Shown here: one piece after another, positions 16,802 through 24,293 of the stretch
Layout: each line of letters begins with the position of its first letter
Position numbering within the stretch: the stretch's first letter is position 1
Origin: Ruegeria haliotis
GTDB taxonomy: Bacteria > Pseudomonadota > Alphaproteobacteria > Rhodobacterales > Rhodobacteraceae
NCBI RefSeq assembly: GCF_013377785.1
Contig: NZ_JABXWT010000002.1
Location: 186,001-250,000, forward strand
DNA length: 64,000 bases
Reading direction: 5' to 3'
Notes under the pieces: generated by a model
The model's database searches: none
The model's input: only the letters and a program-made list of their open reading frames with translations
What the model was told of the DNA's origin: nothing
Program-made: the position numbers and the translations under genes

Positions 16802-18024
16802 GGTTTATCGCACTTCTCATGTATTTGTTGTGGCCGATGGCAATGTGGGCCCAGAGTTCGCCCACACCGTTGGTCACAGCCGATGTACCGACCGAAGAGG
16901 TCATTGCCGGACAACCCATTATTGTCCGCATCAAGGTTCTGGTTCCGACTTTCCTGCCATCCCCGCCTATTTTTCCGTCGCTTGAGCAGGAAAACCTGCT
17001 GGTCCGACTGCCCGAGCGCGCCTCAGGCCCTATCAGCGAAACGGTGAGTGGCGAAACGTGGTCTGGTGTTCAACGTAGCTATCGCCTTTATCCGCTCATT
17101 CCTGGTCAAATGGATTTGGGTGCTCAGAATGTCACTGTCACCTTCGCTGATCCCGAGACGAATGAACCAATGCAGGCAACAATTTCGTTACCTCCGATCA
17201 CATTGAATGCCGTGGTGCCTGATGGCGCCCAAGGTCTTGACCCGCTTATCATCGCGACAGGATTTGAACTGACGCAAGAGGTCGAAGGTTCGACTGAAAT
17301 GCAGACCGGTGGCGCAATCACGCGCCGTCTGACTGCCCAAATTTCCGGAACGACGCCGATCCTTGTTCCGGCATTAATACCGGAAAGTCAGGACCTACTG
17401 CTTCGACCCTATCCGAAAGAACCGCGTTTCACTGAGACCGAAGACCGCGGCATTCTGTCTGGTCAACGGGTTGATGAAGTCGTTTACCTTGCACAGGATG
17501 GCGGTCAAACTCAGTTGCCACCGATCTCAGTCGACTGGTACAATTTGACAACCGGACTGATTGAAACGGCTGCCATTGATCCGATTGAGTTGGTGCTTGC
17601 TCCACCAAAGTGGCAACCTCCAAACACAGAAACAATAATTAAAGCAACCGCTTGGATGATGATCCTTGCGCTGATTTTGTGGATCGCGCTGCGTGGGGGG
17701 ATGCCCCGCTATCGTGCGTGGCACGATGCGCGGGTTGGGAAATACCGAGCGTCTGCTGAGTTTGCGATCCGAGAATTGCGACACGCACTGCAACAGCACG
17801 ATCTTTCTGGCGCATATACCGCACTAGAAGCGTGGAAGGCCCGTAGTGGCCTGAACTCGGGCACTGGCATTCTTGAAGAACGATTGGCGCAAATCGGGGC
17901 AACGAAGTATTCAGCCTCGGATACCGGCACGGCTGCGGATTGGTCCGCGGCCGTTGCTGCACTGAAAATTCTTGGGCAAAGCCATCACAAACAGGATCAA
18001 CCCCTTCCACCGCTCAATCCTTGA
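16798..18024 (+). CDS. BatD-like oxygen tolerance/envelope protein
   Basis: 408 aa with a cleavable signal peptide (MRFIALLMYLLWPMAMWAQ). Beta-rich, Ig-like extracytoplasmic domains run to about residue 280. They are followed by one membrane helix (ATAWMMILALILWIAL) and a cytoplasmic helical tail. This is the BatD layout. It is the last gene of the MoxR/Bat operon and ends three bases before the convergent Crp/Fnr gene. Any partner of the extracytoplasmic part is unknown; the exported sulfatase nearby is one candidate, by position only. Confidence 0.82.
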   Translation: MRFIALLMYLLWPMAMWAQSSPTPLVTADVPTEEVIAGQPIIVRIKVLVPTFLPSPPIFPSLEQENLLVRLPERASGPISETVSGETWSGVQRSYRLYPLIPGQMDLGAQNVTVTFADPETNEPMQATISLPPITLNAVVPDGAQGLDPLIIATGFELTQEVEGSTEMQTGGAITRRLTAQISGTTPILVPALIPESQDLLLRPYPKEPRFTETEDRGILSGQRVDEVVYLAQDGGQTQLPPISVDWYNLTTGLIETAAIDPIELVLAPPKWQPPNTETIIKATAWMMILALILWIALRGGMPRYRAWHDARVGKYRASAEFAIRELRHALQQHDLSGAYTALEAWKARSGLNSGTGILEERLAQIGATKYSASDTGTAADWSAAVAALKILGQSHHKQDQPLPPLNP

Positions 18025-18027
18025 CGT

Positions 18028-18708
18028 TCAGGTTTGACAGCTGGCAATCAACGCCCGCCGATCCAGCAGCCGAACCCGGCCATACCCAAGCTCGATAAGG
18101 TCCAGTTTTGCAAGTCGGCGCAAACAGCGGTGCAATGTAGGTTGTGACACGGCAATCATCTCGGCCAATTCGTCCTGGGACACAACGATCCATTCGCCGG
18201 ACTTCGACGTCCCTTCATCGAGATGCAATAAACGCAAAACCAGACGTTTCTCTGTCCCGGTGACGGCCAGGTTCGCCATGATACGCAGGGCCGTCTGCAT
18301 GTTGTCGTGGGTCAACGCGTAAAAGTCGCGGATGTATTCAGGCTTGTCCTGAACCAACCTCGAGATACGTGCGTTCGGGAAAAACAACGCTTGCGTTTCT
18401 TGTGTTGTCACAACGCTAACCAACCTTTTTGCGTTAGCGAACAGAGCCAGATCACCGATCCAAAAACCTGCGCCCTCACGGTGCAACACGAATTCCTGCC
18501 CATCATCTGCCGGCGCAGTAATCTGAACACCGCCGGATAGTATAGAATAGATCCCGTTTGCGGCATCCCCATGATGATAAAGCGTCTCGCAAGCGTCAAA
18601 TGTCTTCGCAATCGCGCAACCCATCAGGTCACTTTGAAAAGCAGCGGATCGCTCACCGTACCAACCGGATTCGCCCAATAGCTTCATATTATTCGCTTTA
18701 TCAAACAT
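18028..18708 (-). CDS. Crp/Fnr-family transcription regulator
   Basis: 226 aa. A cyclic-nucleotide-binding-like beta barrel (about residues 20-130, with LYHHGDAANGIYSILSGGVQ) is followed by the dimer helix and a winged HTH. The recognition region is SQDELAEMIAVSQPTLHRC at about 177-195. The N-terminus lacks the clustered cysteines of FNR, so an oxygen-sensing Fe-S cluster is not indicated, and the residues do not clearly match the cAMP pocket. It is convergent with batD and divergent from the sulfatase, which makes the sulfatase a natural candidate target. The start may instead be the ATG at 18687. Confidence 0.85.
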   Translation of the reverse strand: MFDKANNMKLLGESGWYGERSAAFQSDLMGCAIAKTFDACETLYHHGDAANGIYSILSGGVQITAPADDGQEFVLHREGAGFWIGDLALFANAKRLVSVVTTQETQALFFPNARISRLVQDKPEYIRDFYALTHDNMQTALRIMANLAVTGTEKRLVLRLLHLDEGTSKSGEWIVVSQDELAEMIAVSQPTLHRCLRRLAKLDLIELGYGRVRLLDRRALIASCQT

Positions 18709-18874
18709 TAGTATTTTATGATCTCATCATATGATAGGTTTCAAGACATATTCATAGCTTAGAGTGGGTTTGTTCGAATCCCAGAATTTTTCAATTTTTC
18801 ACGCACTGGGACCCAACGAATTGCTGGCAGATTTTCAAATGAAAATGGGACGCCATTCAATACTTTTACATCTT

Positions 18875-18892
18875 CGGGTTTTAAAGAACCCG
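18875..18892 (+). promoter_or_regulatory. Hairpin in the leader of the sulfatase gene
   Basis: CGGGTT at 18875-18880 pairs with AACCCG at 18887-18892, ending some ten bases before the CAGGAG ribosome site of the sulfatase. It sits in an AT-rich 203-base divergent promoter region that also holds the palindrome ATCATATGAT near 18727-18736, a possible regulator site. No function is demonstrated by the sequence. Confidence 0.35.
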
Positions 18893-18911
18893 GTCAGATC
18901 AGGAGCATATC

Positions 18912-20513
18912 ATGTCACTACCACATTCGATTGCGGACTGTTGGCGTCGTAATTTGCGCCGGTTCGCTGTGGCGTCGGCCACTGTCGCGCTCGCTCTGCC
19001 CGCATGGGCGCAAGATCAGAAACCAAATATTCTGGTTATCTGGGGCGACGATATAGGGCAGTCCAATATCTCAGCCTACACAATGGGTCTGATGGGGTAT
19101 CAAACGCCGAATATTGATCGCGTTGCGAATGAAGGCATGATTTTCACCGATTATTATGGTGAGCAATCCTGCACGGCTGGCCGGTCATCCTATATCATGG
19201 GTCAGTCAGTTTTTCGGACCGGTTTGTCTAAAGTTGGCCTGCCGGGCGCAAAGGAAGGCATGCAGGTCGAGGACCCTACCATTGCCGGTCTGCTGAAAGC
19301 TCAAGGCTACGCAACGGGTCAGTTTGGCAAGAACCACTTGGGCGATCGGGACGAGATGCTTCCGACCAATCATGGTTTCGATGAGTTTTTCGGCAATCTC
19401 TATCACTTGAACGCAGAGGAAGAGCCCGAGAACGAAGACTATCCCCAAAACCCTGAATTCCGCGAGCGGTTCGGTCCGCGGGGGGTCATCAAATCCAGTT
19501 CCGATGGCATGATCGAAGACACCGGCCCGCTTACCAAAAAGCGGATGGAAACCGTGGATGACGAAACAGTTGCGGCTGCGCTCGACTTCATCACGCGCAA
19601 GACCGAAGAAGGCGTACCGTGGTTTGTCTGGTGGTCGGGCACTCGGATGCATTTCCGTACGCATGTCAAAGACGAAATGCGTACAAAGGCTGACGAAATT
19701 GCCGGCAAGCATATGGACGAGTACCAGGCGGGCATGATCGAACATGACATGCATATCGGCCAATTCCTCGCCCTGCTGGATGAACTGGGGATCGCTGATA
19801 ACACGATCGTACATTATTCCACCGACAATGGCCCGCATATGAACACTTGGCCGGACGCGGCGATGACGCCGTTCCGGGGCGAAAAGAACACCAACTACGA
19901 AGGTGGGTGGCGCGTGCCGTCCATGGTGCGTTGGCCCGGCAACATCGATGCCGGCTCTGTCAGCAATGAAATCATGCATCACATGGACTGGTTGCCGACC
20001 TATCTGGCGGTCGCTGGAAATCCGGACATCAAGGAGCAATTGCTGGAAGGGATCAACGTAGCAGAAGTTGGCGGGGGTCGAGACTACAAAGTGCATCTGG
20101 ATGGATACAACTTCCTGCCTTACCTGACCGGTGAAGTCGAAGAAGGTCCTCGGCACGAGATTTTCTATTTCTCGGATGATGGAGATCTGACCGCGCTGCG
20201 CTACGATGATTGGAAAGCCGTGTTCCTCGAGCACCGCTATCCGCAGACTTTGCGCGCCTGGGCCGAACCCTGGACCGAACTGCGTATTCCATTGCTGTTC
20301 AACCTGCGCCGCGATCCGTACGAGCGCGCCAATGTAACCTCGAACACCTATTGGGACTGGTACATAGACCGTGTCTACCTGCTGTTGCCAGCGGCTGAGT
20401 ATGTAGGCCAGTTCCTTGATACTTTCGAAGAGTTCCCACCGCGGCAGAAGCCCGGCAGCTTTACGATTGGCGATGCCAAGGACAAGATCTTCAGTCAGGT
20501 CGGTTCCAAGTAA
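18912..20513 (+). CDS. Exported arylsulfatase, Cys-type
   Basis: 533 aa with CAGGAG before the ATG. The N-terminus is a signal peptide with arginine pairs (WRRNLRRFAVAS, cleavage after AWA near residue 33). It could be Sec or Tat. The formylglycine motif is CTAGR at 87-91, of the CxAxR type that needs a formylglycine-generating enzyme. Metal ligands are in WGDDIG (D46, D47) and HYSTDNGPH. Sulfatases of this size hydrolyse sulfate esters in the periplasm. The neighbouring gene is another exported hydrolase. No maturase gene is in the window. The substrate is unknown. Confidence 0.92.
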   Translation: MSLPHSIADCWRRNLRRFAVASATVALALPAWAQDQKPNILVIWGDDIGQSNISAYTMGLMGYQTPNIDRVANEGMIFTDYYGEQSCTAGRSSYIMGQSVFRTGLSKVGLPGAKEGMQVEDPTIAGLLKAQGYATGQFGKNHLGDRDEMLPTNHGFDEFFGNLYHLNAEEEPENEDYPQNPEFRERFGPRGVIKSSSDGMIEDTGPLTKKRMETVDDETVAAALDFITRKTEEGVPWFVWWSGTRMHFRTHVKDEMRTKADEIAGKHMDEYQAGMIEHDMHIGQFLALLDELGIADNTIVHYSTDNGPHMNTWPDAAMTPFRGEKNTNYEGGWRVPSMVRWPGNIDAGSVSNEIMHHMDWLPTYLAVAGNPDIKEQLLEGINVAEVGGGRDYKVHLDGYNFLPYLTGEVEEGPRHEIFYFSDDGDLTALRYDDWKAVFLEHRYPQTLRAWAEPWTELRIPLLFNLRRDPYERANVTSNTYWDWYIDRVYLLLPAAEYVGQFLDTFEEFPPRQKPGSFTIGDAKDKIFSQVGSK

Positions 20514-20529
20514 ACTCGCAAAACTAGAA

Positions 20530-20556
20530 CCCGCAGCCCCTATCCGGCGCTGCGGG
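20530..20556 (+). terminator. Rho-independent terminator of the sulfatase gene
   Basis: CCCGCAGC at 20530-20537 pairs perfectly with GCTGCGGG at 20549-20556 and is followed by TATTTTGATTT. It lies 17 bases past the sulfatase stop, so the following phosphatase gene probably has its own promoter or relies on read-through. Confidence 0.8.
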
Positions 20557-20613
20557 TATTTTGATTTATATACGACATCATTATTGCGTAACATGCGTCA
20601 AAGGTAATGGATC

Positions 20614-21603
20614 ATGACAAGAATACTCCCTGCCCTGGCTGTGGCAGTCACTCTGAGTAGTTTCGGAAGTTTCACCGCATCGGCGGATCCACTGCCCAGC
20701 TGGGTAAGTTCGGGAACAAAAGATCAAATTGTCGAATTCGTCACGGCTGTAACCACTCCGGACAGCACCGATTACGTAACACCAGCCGACCGCATCGCAG
20801 TATTCGACAATGACGGAACACTTTGGGCAGAGCAGCCCGTGTATTTCCAGTTCATTTTCGCAATGGATCGGTTGGCTGAATTGGCCAAACAAGATCCCTC
20901 CATCCTGACCACACCGACCTTGCAGGCCGCAGCTAAAGGTGATCTGGAAACCGTTCTGCAGGGCGGCCATAATGCCTTGATCGAGGTCGTGAATGCCTCG
21001 CATTCCGGCATAAGTGTCGAAGCCTTTCAGGCCGCAGTGGCAGACTGGCTGGACACGGCCCGACACCCGGAAACCAATCTGCCGTATGATCAGATGACCT
21101 ATCAGCCGATGGTTGAACTGTTGCGTTATCTGCGTGACGAAGGGTTTCAGACCTATATCGTGTCTGGCGGCGGTCTTCATTTCATGCGTGTCTTTGCCGA
21201 AGAGGCCTATGGCATCCCGCCTGAACAAATCCTCGGCACTTATGCCAATACGACCTATGAGCAGGTCGACGGAGTTCCAACCGTGATCAAGGCTCCCGGA
21301 ATTGCCTTCATCGACGACAAGGGGGGTAAACCGATCAATATCGAGCGTACCATCGGCAAGCGCCCAATCCTGGCAGGTGGCAACTCGGATGGGGATTTCG
21401 CCATGATGGAATGGACATCGGCGGGTGAAGGACCGCGTCTGGGCGTTCTGATCCACCACACAGACGCCGCGCGCGAATGGGCTTATGACCGCGAAAGCCC
21501 GATTGGAAAGCTGGTGGATGGGTTGGACAAAGGGCCGGGTATGGGTTGGGTCATTGTAGATATGGCGCAAGACTGGTCCCGCATCTACACTGGCGCAAAC
21601 TGA
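20614..21603 (+). CDS. Exported HAD-superfamily phosphatase
   Basis: 329 aa with a signal peptide (MTRILPALAVAV... cleaved after ASA near residue 24). HAD motif I is FDNDGTLW, with D65 and D67 as the nucleophile and acid. Motif II is near YIVSGGG. The later acidic motif is GGNSDGDFAM, where the two Asp residues bind Mg2+. The protein is probably a periplasmic phosphomonoesterase, resembling secreted 'haloacid dehalogenase-like' phosphoserine phosphatase-type enzymes. The preceding gene is an exported sulfatase, so both may serve release of sulfate and phosphate from organic esters. That link is inference. Confidence 0.85.
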   Translation: MTRILPALAVAVTLSSFGSFTASADPLPSWVSSGTKDQIVEFVTAVTTPDSTDYVTPADRIAVFDNDGTLWAEQPVYFQFIFAMDRLAELAKQDPSILTTPTLQAAAKGDLETVLQGGHNALIEVVNASHSGISVEAFQAAVADWLDTARHPETNLPYDQMTYQPMVELLRYLRDEGFQTYIVSGGGLHFMRVFAEEAYGIPPEQILGTYANTTYEQVDGVPTVIKAPGIAFIDDKGGKPINIERTIGKRPILAGGNSDGDFAMMEWTSAGEGPRLGVLIHHTDAAREWAYDRESPIGKLVDGLDKGPGMGWVIVDMAQDWSRIYTGAN

Positions 21604-21626
21604 TCGCCCCGGAGTCACATAACCCA

Positions 21627-23039
21627 ATGTGGACATTACTTGTTTCCGCCTTCGTTTTCGCCCTGTATGCTACGGCGGTTGTGTTCTCTTTGCGCGCAGC
21701 CCAAACGGCACGCACGTCTCAGGGCGCTGTTGGTTGGGTGGTTTTTTTGCTGTCGGCCCCCTTCTTTGCGGTTCCGCTATATCTGTTTCTTGGACATCAC
21801 CGATTCCGCGGGTATCGCATTGCCCGCCAGGAAAGCGAGCGGGTGGTCGAGGGCATCAAAACCTTTGCAGATTACTCAAAGCCCGACCCGTCCACGATGC
21901 CGATCAACCCTCGCCCCTTCGAATTTCTGGCCCACCTGCCCGTCTCGCGCGGCAACGGGGCGGAACTGCTTATCGATGGGCAGGCCACGTTTGATGCCAT
22001 TTTCACAGCCATTGACGGCGCGCAGAACTATATTCTGATCCAGTTCTACATTGTCCGTGACGACGTTCTGGGGCGTCAGTTGCAGGAAAAACTGATCGCC
22101 GCTTCCAAACGTGGTGTACACGTTCGGTTCATGACGGACGCCGTTGGCAGCTATGGCCTGCCGACCGAATATCTGGAAACCATGCAAAACGCCGGGATTG
22201 ATGTGGCCAATCCTCGCGACCAGCGCGGGCCAAATTTCCGCTTTCAGCTCAATTACAGAAACCACCGGAAAACCGTGATCATCGATGGCGAAACCGGATT
22301 TATCGGCGGTCACAATGTTGGTGTCGAATATCTAGGTCAGGACGCCCATTTCGGCCATTGGCGCGATACGCACATTAAAATGACCGGCCATATCGTGCGC
22401 CAGTTGCAATTGATCTTTATCGAGGATTGGCACTGGGCCCACGACGAAGATCTGATCGACGATCTGGACTGGGCCGGCAGCGAATCCGAGCAGGACATGA
22501 ATGCCCTGCTAGTGGCAACCGGACCGGGGGATGACACCGAAACCGGTGCAATGATGTTCTTCGCCGCCATTGCCGAGGCCAAAGAGCGGTTGTGGATCGC
22601 CTCGCCCTATTTCGTGCCGGACATCGACATCATGACAGCGCTGCAGCATGCAGCCATGCGCGGCGTTGACGTTCGCATTCTTGTCCCCGACGTGATCGAT
22701 CATCGCCTGCCCTGGCTGGCCGCCTTTGCCTATTTTGACGAGATCCGCAACTGCGGCGCCCGCGTGTTCCGCTATACCGACGGTTTCATGCACCAAAAAG
22801 TGTTTGTGGTGGATGACACGTTGGCCGCAGTAGGTACGACCAATCTCGACAATCGCTCATTCCGGTTGAACTTTGAGGCGATGGCCTTGTTCTTCGATGC
22901 CCGCGCGACCGGCGCCGTTGAAAAAATGCTGCTGGCCGATTTCGAGGACAGTTATGAACTGACGCGGTCTCTTCCTCAGCAGGCGGCTCATATCCGGTTC
23001 GGGGCACCACTGGCCCGCCTGTTCGCGCCCATTCTCTAG
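21627..23039 (+). CDS. cls: Cardiolipin synthase (PLD superfamily)
   Basis: 470 aa from the ATG at 21627; upstream in-frame codons overlap the HAD gene. Two N-terminal membrane segments (about 1-21 and 37-56) anchor two phospholipase D repeats. The first HKD motif starts at H213 (HRKTVIIDGETGFIGGHN). The second is HQKVFVVDD followed by GTTNLDNRS. The enzyme joins two phosphatidylglycerols, or PG and PE, into cardiolipin at the inner membrane. The stop codon overlaps the end of the convergent channel gene by four bases. Confidence 0.92.
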   Translation: MWTLLVSAFVFALYATAVVFSLRAAQTARTSQGAVGWVVFLLSAPFFAVPLYLFLGHHRFRGYRIARQESERVVEGIKTFADYSKPDPSTMPINPRPFEFLAHLPVSRGNGAELLIDGQATFDAIFTAIDGAQNYILIQFYIVRDDVLGRQLQEKLIAASKRGVHVRFMTDAVGSYGLPTEYLETMQNAGIDVANPRDQRGPNFRFQLNYRNHRKTVIIDGETGFIGGHNVGVEYLGQDAHFGHWRDTHIKMTGHIVRQLQLIFIEDWHWAHDEDLIDDLDWAGSESEQDMNALLVATGPGDDTETGAMMFFAAIAEAKERLWIASPYFVPDIDIMTALQHAAMRGVDVRILVPDVIDHRLPWLAAFAYFDEIRNCGARVFRYTDGFMHQKVFVVDDTLAAVGTTNLDNRSFRLNFEAMALFFDARATGAVEKMLLADFEDSYELTRSLPQQAAHIRFGAPLARLFAPIL

Positions 23040-23470
23040 GAAAAGAAGTTTTCCTGAAACACCCGCGTCATCAGTGCAACCATGTACGCCGTCGATAAGC
23101 CGAACGCCAATAGCCCGGTCACAGCCGCAAAAGAGCCGAAGATGCGTAGGCCTTCGCCCAAAACGATGTCCCCATAGCCCAGGGTTGTGAAGGTCACCAG
23201 AGAGAAATAGATCGCGCTATTCCAGTCCGGAAGCACATCAAGCAACACCCAAGCAATCGCCCAGATCCACACCTGTATGGTGTGTGTTGCAACGATAAAG
23301 CCCAGTGCTATTGCGATCGGCCCGGCCGTAGAAAAAAACACACCGCGCGCGGCCCATTTTCCTTCCATTTTCATGATGGTCACTGTGCACCACGTCAACA
23401 GAAGGATTTCGATCAAAAAACAAAGGCCCAGAAAGGTACTGCCCCAAAAGATCTGGTGCGGCAACGTCAT
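23036..23470 (-). CDS. Two-TM potassium-channel-like protein (Ion_trans_2)
   Basis: 144 aa from the ATG at 23470. Two N-terminal hydrophobic helices precede a pore module. The selectivity filter reads TTLGYGDI, close to the K+ channel signature TVGYGD. It is flanked by the pore helix (NSAIYFSLVTF) and the inner helix (IFGSFAAVTGLLAFGLSTAYM). No RCK/TrkA domain is attached. The protein should form a tetrameric cation channel in the inner membrane. Regulation and partner are unknown. Confidence 0.85.
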   Translation of the reverse strand: MTLPHQIFWGSTFLGLCFLIEILLLTWCTVTIMKMEGKWAARGVFFSTAGPIAIALGFIVATHTIQVWIWAIAWVLLDVLPDWNSAIYFSLVTFTTLGYGDIVLGEGLRIFGSFAAVTGLLAFGLSTAYMVALMTRVFQENFFS

Positions 23471-23645
23471 GTTTTTACATCCTGAATTGCGGCGGTGACT
23501 AACCTGTGCAGAATGGCCTCTGACGCCGCGACGCACAAGCCCGCGCATTCACCAGTTTACCTGCGGCGAAAGGAACCGGCTGCCCGAGTATACTGGACAG
23601 TCGGCAAAACTGTTGCACATCCTGCAGTACAAAACGGGGCAGACC

Positions 23646-24293
23646 ATGCTGTTGAGTATCGACAAAGTTCAGAAATCCTATCCCGGCGGGCGACCTGTTC
23701 TGCGCGACGTTTCGTTGACGCTCGATCATGGGCAGACGCTGGCCCTGACCGGGGAAAGTGGCAGCGGCAAAAGCACCTTGTTGCATCTGGCGGCGGCCTT
23801 GGACAGCTTTGATGGCGGCGAAATCACCTTGGACGGCACACCGCTTTCGCCGCTCGATGATGCTGGGCGGGCAGTATTGCGGCGCCGTAGTGTATCTTTG
23901 GTGTTTCAGCAATTCAATCTGATCCCATCGCTGACGGTTGATCAGAACCTGTCATTTCATGCGCGCCTGGCTGGGAACTACGATCCCACCTGGGGCAGTC
24001 ATCTGGCGGAAAGGCTGGGTTTATCCGATCTGCTGGGCAGCTTCCCCGAGACCCTCTCGGGCGGGCAACAACAGCGGGTTGCCATCGGTCGCGCCATGGC
24101 GGCACGTCCCAAGCTGCTATTGGCGGATGAACCCACTGGCAATCTGGACGAAACCGCCAGCGCCAATGTGCTGGATTTAATGCTGTCTCTGGTGGTTGAT
24201 ACCGGGGCAGCGTTGCTGCTGGTCACTCATTCGCAAGAGATCGCCGCCAGACTGGACCGACGGGTGCATTTGGCTGGCGGACACATTCAATGA
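23646..24293 (+). CDS. ABC transporter ATP-binding protein (LolD/MacB type)
   Basis: 215 aa from the ATG at 23646. Walker A is GESGSGKST, the Q-loop lies in FQQFNLIPSLT, the signature is LSGGQQQRVAIGRAMA, and Walker B with the catalytic Glu is LLLADEPTGNLD. This is the layout of ATPases that pair with FtsX-type permeases. It overlaps the permease gene by four bases (ATGA). With the third gene, an AttH/CrtC-like lipocalin, it forms a three-gene operon. Confidence 0.93.
   Translation: MLLSIDKVQKSYPGGRPVLRDVSLTLDHGQTLALTGESGSGKSTLLHLAAALDSFDGGEITLDGTPLSPLDDAGRAVLRRRSVSLVFQQFNLIPSLTVDQNLSFHARLAGNYDPTWGSHLAERLGLSDLLGSFPETLSGGQQQRVAIGRAMAARPKLLLADEPTGNLDETASANVLDLMLSLVVDTGAALLLVTHSQEIAARLDRRVHLAGGHIQ

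Noticed and set aside
19206..20594. 462-codon minus-strand open frame
   Set aside because: It is a shadow of the sulfatase gene; its sequence is His/Arg-rich with no domain character.
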